Origin: Acanthochromis polyacanthus
Taxonomy: Eukaryota; Chordata; Actinopteri; Pomacentridae
Length of the DNA: 64,000 nucleotides
Reading direction: 5' to 3'
NCBI RefSeq assembly: GCF_021347895.1
Contig: NC_067119.1
Location: 5,406,534-5,470,533, forward strand
A program made the position numbers and the translations under genes. Shown piece after piece: positions 14,201 through 26,200 of the stretch (within the stretch, counting starts at the first letter, position 1; each line of letters begins with the position of its first letter). The notes under the pieces are model-generated. The model worked only from the letters and a program-made list of their open reading frames with translations. It was not told the DNA's origin and ran no database searches.

Positions 14201-17200
14201 AGCAAGTTTCATCTCAGCAGAAAGAAGAAACAGGAAGCAGTGGAAGGAGATGGACAGCAGAGTTAGCGCAGTGCAGCACAGGAGAAGGTTACTGGGCTGA
14301 TACACACCATATAAAACTGCAGGCGGTAATGTTTCTTCACTAAACTCAGCACAAACATGCAGAAACCTGTGAAAGAGCAGACGACATGCTGTCAGTTTTT
14401 ACTCCAAGTGGAGATTAAACAACATATGAATCACATATGGCACATCATGAACCCTTTTACTGCACAAGGAGGTTCATGTAACACACCTGTGACAAAAAAT
14501 CTAACAATTTTATCCTTTAACAGCTCAGATTTTATTCTTATATTAAGTGAGACGTTGTCGGCTGAAAGCTGGAGTGTCTGGTTTGTCCACGTGAACCAGG
14601 AAAGGCCCTGAGGGGACGACCAAACTGTCAGCAGAACGAGACGATGATGTCTAGTTCAGCATGTTTAAGGACTAACGATGCTGCTGTCATTTTAGAACAA
14701 CGTGCTACAGTTCCTATTATAAACCAGACACATATAAGCAGGAATCTGGAAAATAAAAGATAAAATAGCCACTAAACGTCCAGTTATCTACAGGACAGCA
14801 AAAGGGTGTTTCCTGTCTCAGAATGAGCCGTTATACATGGCAGTACGCACCATATTTGACATAAAATTAAGCATTTTCCAGCTATTTTTGAAATTTTGTT
14901 GAGCAAAAATGTCTAATATGTTTGGTTAATTAAACTAGACAAAACCTTTAAAGCACTGATATGGGCCTGGTTCACATGAAACAAGTTGGTTACGCTGCAG
15001 CTAAGCACCTTTATTTTTTAAACATTTATATATATTTTTTTAAATTTCTATTTATTTTGTTTAGTGTGTATTTGCACAAAAAGAGATTATTCTTACAAAG
15101 AATCTGATTTTGGGAATAAATACGTAATTTAAATATGTAAATCCTGATTTTTGTTTTTCTTCAGTTGCAAAGAAATCGTGATAAATCATAAATTAAATTT
15201 CTTGCAATACATCGAATATCGCTGATATTAACGACATTGTACACCAAGAATCGTCACAACATCGTTACTTACATCGTCACACTCCACAAAAGGTAACTTA
15301 AAATTAAATGGAATTATTTAAAACTCGTTTTTTTTTAAGAATAGCTGGAATAAAAAATGATAAACAGCTTTTATTACAAAGATATTGCAAGAAAACAGTC
15401 ATTTTGCCCCACTTATTTTATCTAGAGGTTAGGTAAAATATCTTTAAAATGGTCCTATTCTGATGAATTTAGCAGTAGAATCAAGAAAATGTAATTTTTT
15501 TCAATACACACTATTGTTCAAAAGTTTGGGGTCATCCAGACAATTTCATGTTTTCCATGAAAACTCACACTTTTATCCATGTGCTCACATAACTGCACAA
15601 GGGTTTTCTAATCATCAATGAGCCTTTCAACAGCATTAGCTAACACAATGTAGCATTAGAACACAGGAGTGATGGTTGCTGGAAATGTTCCTCTGTACCC
15701 CTATGGAGATATTCCATTAAACATTTTTACCTAGAACAGTCATTTACCACATTAACAATGTCTAGACTGGATTTCTGATTTAATTAATGGTATCTTCACT
15801 TAAAAAAAATGCTTTTCTTTCAAAAATACGCCATTTCTAAGTGACTCCAAACTCTGGAGTGGCAGTGTATAAAAACGCTGGTAATATCCACCACGGTAAA
15901 GGCTTTAGCAGCTTGTTAACCTTCACTTCTTTCACCACTTAATGTATGTAAATCATTGGTACGCTGATAACAGCCACAGCTCAACGTTTGTGCTTTTATG
16001 GCTGCTTTTCAGCGGACCAATAAACCTCCTATCAGTGAATGAAAGCTCTGAAGAAAAACCATCAAGAGGAGGCGAGTCCCCGTAAACTCATAAATGAGTT
16101 TATACTACGACTCTCCCTGAGGTCTGTGGGCTGTACTTCCTCCCCAGTAACTCCATGTGTAACCCAACTCTACTACGCTCTACGCAGCGTGTCTGCTTGA
16201 AATCTGATGCGGGCCTGGAGAGGAAAACGTGAGTGTAGGCGGAGAGGCCAAAGAGCGAGCGTGTTTTGTGATTACAGCAGTCGTATCGTCTTGGACTCAC
16301 CTGCCAGGTACAAGGCGAAGGAGATGAAGCGGTGATAGCGGGCCAGGAACTGCAGGGGTTCCTCCCTCTGCACCAGAGCTCCGAAGTAGTCCGCCACGGT
16401 TTCACCGTAGAAGAAGTAGTTAACACAAATCAGGAAATACCTGAAAAACAAAGGATTAGTCTTGGTTTATTGTATTTCCTCGGTATGTTCGAGTGAAACT
16501 TGTGGCTGTGCTGCACCCAGGAGGTTCTGTTTTTGTGTTAATGTCTGAAAAACTGTTGAGTATGTGTTGAGTGGGTAATAAAAAACAAACACAAACACAG
16601 CAGCATTATCAGACTAAGAAAAATCTCCAAATATTCAGAAATAATACCCAGAAATTGCGAACTTTCTTTCTTTTGAGCTTCAGCTGTGAATGTAGCTGAG
16701 AAAAAGCGTGAACATTTCCCTACAGATACTGAGATTTTGCTCCATTTTAAACTTTTGAGGAAATAACAATACAGTTAAACAGGTGACAAATGGAATTTTT
16801 TTTCTTTCTAACCTCAGGTCTGAATGTAGTTGAGAAAAGTCCTAAAAATATTCTCAAATAAACACAGATTTTTAACTTTTGGTCTTTTAAACTTCAGATC
16901 TGAGTGAAGCTGAGAAAAATCCTAAAAATATTCTTACATAAAACCCAGATTTTTGTCCATTTTTAACCAAGTTTTTAAACTTAGGGGTCTGAGTTTAGCT
17001 GAGAAAAATCCTGAAAGTATTCATAAAAATAAACAAGATTTTGCTCTGTTTTTAACATATTTTTTGAGCTTCAGGTCTGAATGTAGCTGAGAAAAATCCT
17101 AAAAATATTCCTAAAAATACCAAGATTTTGCTGAAAAAAATCCTAAAAATATTCTCAAACAAAATCAAGATTTTTGTCCATCTTAAACCAATTTTTTGAA

Positions 17201-20200
17201 CTTTCGGTCTGAGCTTAGTTTAAAAAAAAAAAAAGAAAAGAAAATATTCCTAAAAACACCCAGATTTTGCTCCGTTCTTAATTTCAGTTTTTTGAGCTTG
17301 AGGTCTAAAACTAAGATTTTTCTCTATTCTAACTAACTTTTTGAACTTCAGGTCCAAATGTAGCCGAGAACAATCTTCAAAATATTCTTAAATACTACCC
17401 AGATCTTGCTCTGTTTGTAACTTTTTGTTTTTTCGAGCTTCAGGTCTGAACAGCTGATAAAAATCCCAAAAATATTCTAAAACGAAACCAAGATTTGGTT
17501 CTGTTTTGAACCAACTTTTTGAGCTTCAGATTTGATGTGCAGTTGAGAAGAATCCTGAAAATATTATAAAATAAAACCCCGATTTTGCTGCTTTTTTAAA
17601 GACTTTTTGTCTTTTAAACTTCAGGTCCGAGTGTAGTTGAGAAAAATTCTGAAAATGTTCTTAAATAATCCTCAGACATGGCTCCTGTGTAACTATTTTT
17701 TAAACTTCAGATCTGATGTGCTGTTGAGAAAATCCTGAAAATCTTCTCAAATAAAATCCATATTTTTAACTTTTGGTCTTTTGAGCTTCAGGAAAAATCC
17801 TGAAAATGCTCTTAAACAATATCCAAATATTGTTCTATTGTGAACCAACTTTTTGAACTTCAGGTATGAATGTAGCTGAAAAAAAATCCTAAAAAATTTC
17901 TCAAATAAAATCCTGATTTTTATCTATTATTAACCAATTTTTCCAAATTCAGGTTTGAGTATAACGGAGGGAAATAGCTGATAAAAATCCTAAAAATATC
18001 CCTAAAAATACCCAGATTTTGTACCTTTTGTCTTTTGCGCTTCAGGTCTAAGTATTGCTCAGAAAAATCCTGAAAATATTCAGAAATAATACTAAGATTT
18101 GGCTCCATTTTGAACTTGAGTACCGATTGTAGCTCAGAAAAACATTAAAGCATTCTTGAATAACACCTAGATTTTGTACGTTTGAATGCTGTGTGGGTCA
18201 CTGGGTTTACAGGCGTCCCGGTGCTTCTTGTCCACTGCACATTGATCTGCAGCGCTCTGTTTGTAAAGGGCGGCTATGAGGGACGGCCTGGTCCTTCATT
18301 TACTTCCAGCATGGCAGTGATCTTTGCTCCGGGCTGCACCGAGGCCCGTCTGTGGGTGTGTATGCAAAGTGCTAACAAAAAGACTGGAGCACGAATCGCA
18401 GCAAACGCGGGTGTTGCATGTGCAGAGAAACTGCCTGCAGCCGAAGCAGGGAGTCAGCGTTTTACCCGAGGAAGTTAAATGAAGTGTGGCTGCCAGAATA
18501 AGCGAATAAGTGCCGCCCTTAAATAGGAAATACAGCTTGTCCTGACTTATTTAATCTCCTTACATACCATAGTGCTATAAAGATTGAATAAGGGCCGAAC
18601 ACTAGAACAACCTGGAGGCTCTCTGACTGCAGCACACAAATGAAAATGTTCAACACTAGTGCGGAGAGCTGCACAAACAAATATTAAGGAGAATTCTGGC
18701 TTTCTACAATAAAATGAACATGACTGATCTTGATATTGCCATGTTGGTTTCAACTTGGGTAAATTTGATATTAAAATGTTTCAATTCAGTCTTTTTTTAA
18801 ATCATTTTTGGTCACACATCTGTCCGAGCTGCTGCAGTAACTGGGTGGACACTTGAAGCTTCTCCATGCACAGCCGCCTAGCTAGCATCTACTGTAGCAT
18901 TTTGGCTTCCTACAGTCAAAAGCTGGCCTTATCTTATTTAATTATGCAATAAAAATAAATGAGTAATCGTGACTACTATAATTTTAATTGTACAGCCCTG
19001 CCAGTGCTCATGAAATATTGACACAACGCCTGAATTGCTGCTCAGGTACCAACATTTCTCAGTGAGTTACTTTGAGAAATTTAAACATGTTTCTGCATAA
19101 AACACCTTTTCTGATTAGAAAAACAAAGACTTAACATCTCAAATGTCAAATGTGTGAAAAGAGGCAGTCGTACATGAACTTTGTCCACATAAAGTTTTGC
19201 AAATCCGGCATAAATTCTGACTAATATCTGGAACTATCGGAGCAGACAAGATCACTAACACTGACGTAACTTACAGAGAATCTGATCTGACTTCCACCTC
19301 ATGTCAAACAAAGCTTTGCTATACTCCAGAACTGACTCTAAAAGTCACTGAAACATCCTTACTTCCTTTGACATTTTACAGAATATGCAGACACTTGCTG
19401 TCTGCCGTCTCAGATTTTCCACCCGCTAGAATATCTTTGACCAGAAGCATTCATGTGAACACTGGCCTGATTCTTCCCCAAATTGCCACTGAACCCAAAA
19501 GTCGTGTATCATCTTGTTTACGTGCCTCAGAGCAACACAGCAGTCACAGAACTGTCTTGTGTGAATCACTATAAAGGAAGAAACAGCTAAAACCCACTGC
19601 TGCATTAAAACCAGGCATAAACAAAAGCTGAAAATCTACAATTTGGCTTTTTAAAAAAGACAAACGTCTCTCCGTTCGACATCTACAACATCTGCCGTTT
19701 ACTGTGAAATCCAGTCTTCTCACCAACTTAGCGTCCTGAACCACGGCAGGTCGTAGGAATGGTAAACTCTGTAGCCGATGGTGATGATTTCCTGGAAGCA
19801 CTTAATCTGCACGGTCATGACCTACATCAGATGACGGGAGCAGAAACACGACAAGAAGGCAGAGCCGTGAGAAACTAACTCAGAACTTCAATCTGTGTCT
19901 TTTAAGGCATCAATAGCTATAAATAATAGACATTAAAATAGTTAAAAAGTGCCATAAGAGGGTGTCAATCGTTGAGCTTACCACTAATATTAGAGTGACA
20001 GGTCCCATATAGATGATGAGGAAGAAGCCAGAAATCATGGCTAAAGACAAAACTCCTCGTATCCAGTAGTTCTTCCATCTGTGGAGAACGGAAACATCAA
20101 ATTATTGATACATTATTATCTTCAAACTTCAACATTTATTGTTTGCGTCTTTCAAGCTTTCATTAAAACAAAGTTAACAGCAGACAGTGAAAAACACGAC

Positions 20201-23200
20201 AGAAAAAAATATGAAATCATGTCTGATGAGCTCATTTATATCAGCTGACTGGAAAAAAAACCTTCAGGCTGTAGTTGAAGAAATTATCAAGGATCGTCAG
20301 GGAAAAGGGAAAAACTAATTATTTTGTTTACAATTGATATGATTTCCCTATTTTTACCAATGTAGAAAAAAAAAAAACATTATTCCACAGATACTTGGGT
20401 ATTAAGAATTAAGAAATTCTTTTTAAAATGGGAGATCATTTTTATTTTTTTAAAAAGATTTTTCCCTTTAAAAAAATAAAAAAATTACAGATAATTTTAG
20501 GTAAAAATCACAAAAAAATATAACTTAACATGCTGAATGTAAAAAAATAAATAAATACAAATAGTAGTGGATTCTGTTGGGTTTAACAGTTGAATTACTT
20601 CATTTTTATTATATTTAAATCAGCAAAAATAATATTTTACAGAGTTTTATATGCGTGTGTGTAAAGAATTGAAAAATTCTAAATATCTTTCAACAGTTCT
20701 ACAGATTTTGTTAAATTTCAAATAATATTGACTAAGCTCAGAAAAAAAGTCTAAATTTACTTGTTCACTGCAAAAAAAAAAAAAAACACTTTTTGAACGT
20801 TCAACCCGTTATTTAAAACAAACAAACAAAACCAAACCCCAGTAGATTAAGAATTGAAAAAAGGTTAAATCATTTTTTAACACAAATTATTCTTTTAAAA
20901 CATTCAACAGTAAATTGTACAATTTTTAATGTATTTAAATCAGCAAAAGAAATGTTTTGCAGATGTTTGCTGTTGCTATAATAAGCACCATGTGTGTTGT
21001 GGCTGCTCTCGCTCAGGTGTTCCCTCGTTGCTGCAGGTAACTGAGCAGCGTCTCCGCCTCGTCATCTCCTCTGGGACTATAAAGGCTGAGAGACGAGGCC
21101 GTTTGGGCAGCGATCAGACTGTCTGCTGAGACTCCAGCTTCTTCTACTCATGTCTTATGGAGGGTTTTACACTTTTTACATTCCATATTTTTGCAGTGAA
21201 CTGTGAAGCTGTCTGGTCAGAGTTCACATCAAGATGTAAATGGTGTTAAAACTCAACATTATGTTATTAAAAAAGTCCTGTTGCTGTTTTCTGTTTACAT
21301 CTGGATGACTGAAAACTAAATAATGTCTTCATGAAATATCTTTACAAATAGTAGTTTATTCCTTTACGTTTAATGGCAAAGTTTTAAATTTCAAATAATA
21401 CTGGATAAGCTCAGAAAAAAAGTAGAAATGTGCAAAAACATATCACTTCTGTAATGTTCAACAGTAAATTACAGAATTTTTGCTGCAATTAAATCATTAA
21501 AAACTAGATAATTTTACAGATATTTGCTGTTATTTGAAAAAAAAAAACCCTGTGGATTAAGAATTGAAAAATATTAAATAATTTTTTAATAGTTCTTTTA
21601 CAGATTGTGTTGAATTAAAAATAAAATTGAGAAAGCTCAGGAAAACTGTATAAACTTATACTCCAACTACAAAAAAAAAAATCACTCTTTCAAAAATATT
21701 CAACAGTAAGTTACACAATTTTTACTGTATTTAAATCAGCAAAAAATGTTTAAAAACATTTACATATATATGTTGTAACATGCATATATAATATATTTGG
21801 AACTGAAAATTTGTAGATATTTTTTAAAATTGTTTCTCCTGTTGTGGCTGGTTTGTAGCAAACCTGTTTTTCTTCTGATTGTTTCCATTTTTTTTTGCTG
21901 CCAGTGTAACATTTTTCCAGTAAATAGACTGCACTTTTTTAGTTCCTTCTAGTTGTTTTCCTCCAGGTAACGTGATTGCTGCTCTAGTCTTTCCCTATTC
22001 TTAAGGGGAATGAAGCGGAGGTTTTCAGTGAATGTTGCTGGCTAATGAAGCGTATTACTGATGTAAATAAGTACGATCTGCTCACTCGCACTTCGTCTAT
22101 ATTTATCTCTGCCAATATGAGCCGCTTCCACTGCACTGACTTCATTTTCTCACACTGTCAACATCATTTCACTCCCAATTTTAGCATCACTCCTCTCGTT
22201 AAGTGGCGTCTCAGTCAGTCTCTGCTCCATCTAGAAGGCAATCTATTCATTTCCTCCCTTCCATCAAAACACTTTGCTATTGCATTTTTATGTTTTCACA
22301 AAAACCTTTTGTTCTCTGCCTCCTCGTGATCGATCCGTATTGAATTTGCACCCAGTAGAACCATAAGATTTAGGAGTAATTCATTTGAAATTTAGTACAA
22401 TCAATAAGCAAAATGCAAAGATTAGGATTTACGAGGTGTGGCTTTTAAATAATTTTTAAAATTTGTGTAATTTTTTGTCTCGTCTTTGTCTTCTCGTCTC
22501 ATTTTTGTAATAGTTTGTCTAGCTTTTGTCTTTTTTAGTCTGATTTTTGTCGTTTTGATCATAAAATGAAATGCGTTCAGTTCAGTTCCAGATACCTGTG
22601 ACTAAATGTGTTCCTTTATAGACACTCTGTGATCTGTAAGCTGTAATGTGTAAATGATAAACTGAGGCAGAATGTTACTGAAATTGAATGTATCTTTCTT
22701 AATAAATTTCAGACTGTTCATAATATTTTCCATAAAGATAATTCCTTAAATGTGAATATTTTCAGAATGTACTTTTTGCACTAAAACAAAGGAAACATGT
22801 GGAGTTGTGGTTATTTAAAGGTTATTATGCTGTGATTTTACTGGTCATTTGAGATCAAATTGGGCAGAATGTGGCCCCTTAACTAAAATGACTGACACCT
22901 CTGATCCATTTCTTTCCTCCTCTCTCTGTTCATCCACAGGTCTCTCTGCAGCAACGATGGCTATATCGGCGAGCCTGCAGGGATTAGTGCTTCCCTCCTG
23001 GTGAGCCTTTAAGCCCTGTGACCTGACCGTCACTCTCCGGTCACACCCTCCACCTCTCGTCTGTATATAAACAGAGCCTCGCTCCGACCGCCAAGTGTGA
23101 CAGGCATGGCGAGAAGTGTGCATGGGTCAACTCCAGCCTTTGATGCATTGTGTTTTATTTGAAAGTTCTGGCTCTTTTACTGCAATCTTTGCCCTTCTAA

Positions 23201-26200
23201 CCAAGTCAAGATCATCAGAACGCAATCAGTACCTTAAAAAAACTGCAAAACATGAAGAACACCATAAAAATCACATTTTTCTTTTACCACATCCATTCCA
23301 GACTACACTGCATCAGCGACAGTGAAAGCATTGCTGCATGCTGCTTCATAAATAACAAAGCAGTGCATGTTTTTAAGGTTATCCTAGCAGACAGCGTTGC
23401 ATCCACCAGAGCAGAAACAACAACAGCTTGTCAGGACGACTTGTGCAGAAGCTAACATGCAGGTGAGCAGGGAACCATCTCTGTGTGATACTTCAGTGAT
23501 TATTTTAAAGAAAGAAAATAGATTTATTCCTCTCACAAGCCTCACTGCTCAGTATTTGCACCACTATAACTGATTATTATGTCACTGTTGTGCTTGTTTA
23601 AGGCAGAGGTGTCAAACTCATCTGAGTTAAGGGGCCACATTCAGCGCAATTTGATCTCAAATGACCAGTAAAATCACAGCATAAATAACAACTCCACATG
23701 TTTCCTTTGTTTTCGTGTAAAAAAAAGTACATTCTGAAAATGTTCACATTTCAGGAATTATCTTTATGGAAAATATTATGAGCAATCTGAAGTTTCTGAA
23801 GAAAAATAAATTCAATTTCAGCAACATTAAGCCTCAGTTTATCATTTACACATTACAACTTACAGATCACAGAGTGTCTACAAAGTAACAAAACATCAGG
23901 TATCTGGAACTGAATGATATAGTATTTTACTGTATGATTAAAATGACAACAAAAATAAGACAAAATATGATAAAAACAAGATGCAAAATGACAAAGAGAG
24001 ACACAAAAGGACAAAAACATGACACAAAAGACAAACGCCAGAAATAAAAACAACAACAACAAAAAAAAACAAAACAAGACAAAATATCACAAAAATGACA
24101 AAAGAACAATGAATGAGCAATCCAGTATTTTACTTTATGATCAAAACAACTTGTCATGGTCTAGAAATTATTTTAAATTCATAGTTTTACAAATTTACTA
24201 TTTCCAGTTAATGTCTTCTCTGTAATTTTTACACTTTGCAAATATGTCCTGTGGGCCGGACCGGACCCTCTGGAGGGCCGATTTTGGACCACGGGCCTCA
24301 TGTTTGACCCCCCCCCCCCCCGATTTAAGGAGACAAATAAGGAATACGTTCCCTAAAACATTTATAACACATTAGATTAGAAATTCAACAAAGATGTCTT
24401 TTTGTGTTTTCTGAATGTGCGGAAAGTTTGAGCAGAAGAGTTGCTCAATTCAAAGGAACTAATTAATCATTAACTGGAAAAGACGCCAAACGCACACGTG
24501 AGGAGTTACATGCACAAACAAAAGACACATAAGAAGACAGGAGAGTAAATCATGCCTGTATGTGTGTTCATTCGGAAGGCATAATATCAAATCAGACAAG
24601 CCGATCTACAGGAGAATAAATATTTTAAAGCTGTTCAGAATTGCTGAGAGCCGCAATTATATTTATTGCTCCCAATAGACCTCATGTAGATCATATTTCA
24701 CTCTGGTGCAACATCTATTATGTCTATTATGAATGTTTTGTATATTTAAAAGCTTAAATTTTAACTATACATCTTAAAAATCTGTGTAAAATCTTTGTAT
24801 TCATAGGAAAACCCTGTGCAATATTGTTATTTTCCACATTCAAAGAAATCAGAGAAATACCAACAGCACTTTCATACATTTCTTGCTTATATATTTATTT
24901 ATCTACTGTTTTCCCAACATTTTTGCATCTCCTTTCCTGCTGTAACATTAAAATTGTCCCTGCTGTGGCATCAACAAAGTCTAAACTTGCTACCTGGTGC
25001 TTGATTTTGTTGCTTTCCTTGACATATATAGACAATTTACAGATAAACTGATGCAGAAATCGAACAAACTGACACATAAAAAATTCACCAACATGCAGGA
25101 ATATAGAAGTTTGATGCTGAAAACTAAAATTAAATCTACACATATGCGTATCAATCTTATAAAACTTTATTTGTAAATAATGTCATAACATTTTGGGCCA
25201 AAAGCTAGCATGCCTTGCTAACTCTGAAGTGTCAGTTACATTTAGGGAACACAATTTAAAATACTGTTTTTTTGGTGAAATGCTCAGAAATTCAACCTGC
25301 ATGCCGATTTAAATTTCCTGAACTCTTTCAGCCCCTCAGAAAGCTCTCTGGTCAGCTGTAAATTTACTATCAGGTCTGTTTTTACCTTGGTTGCATTAAT
25401 AGGAGCACGTTCAACCATCTCCCCAGGTTACAACCTATTTCTGGTCCAATTAACCTACATGCAGACCAGAAAGATGATCAATCACTCTGCTAGGGTCACT
25501 TCATGACGGATGGAGGGAAAACTGCTCACTGCAGCGATATTACAGCTGATGAGCATCTGAACAAGACCTCGGGCTGCTCTGGTTCAGATTATGGAATCTA
25601 TAAGTCACCTGAGCTGCACGGTTTGGACGTCATTTTGGAAAATGAAGAAGCTGAGCGCTGTGAATGTAAAATCTGCATTTAAACTCGGCTTGGGCGGTAT
25701 CCAAATTTTGATACCGTCAAACTTCCTTCACATTTTACCGGGGTATACGGTATTACCGTGACTATTACTGTTACTGGCTTGTGCCTTCACGTTTGGAAAT
25801 TGAATACTGGCAGCAGTGAGTGGGTGGTTGATTCGGAGATGCGTCCTTAAGTTAGAGGTGTTTCCATCTCTCGCGATCACCTTTTGATTGCAGAATTTAC
25901 AAATTGCTTCATCAGTATTTACCGGCTCTTCTTTCTCGTTTACCTGGAACCCGAAATACTCCCAAACTGCAGAAGTTATGTTCTTTTTTGACACCAAGTC
26001 ACTCCGTGCGGGATCTGCCATCCTCCCCTCCCTCTCTCTCCTCCGCGCTGTCACGACATCACGTTCATAAACTTTATGGAAAGTCTCCAAAAGTAGGCTA
26101 AAACATAACTGTTTAAGTGCTACTGGACAGAGAATCAATTTTAGGCATTAAATGACTTTTATTTAATCCTTATGTTAACCTTTCCTGCTCAGTTCCCAAC

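Larger units (their letters stand above)
12350..14307 (-). other. cds1 intron 6
   Basis: It holds a (GACG)n run at about 12463-12482, satellite array 1 (12662-13625) and a retroelement fragment (13728-13935). The remainder shows nothing. Confidence 0.7.

Noticed and set aside
12662..18180. Possible CRISPR-like or origin-like repeat array
   Set aside because: The repeats are diverged ~90-bp tandem units without unique spacers, in introns of a vertebrate gene; this is a satellite.
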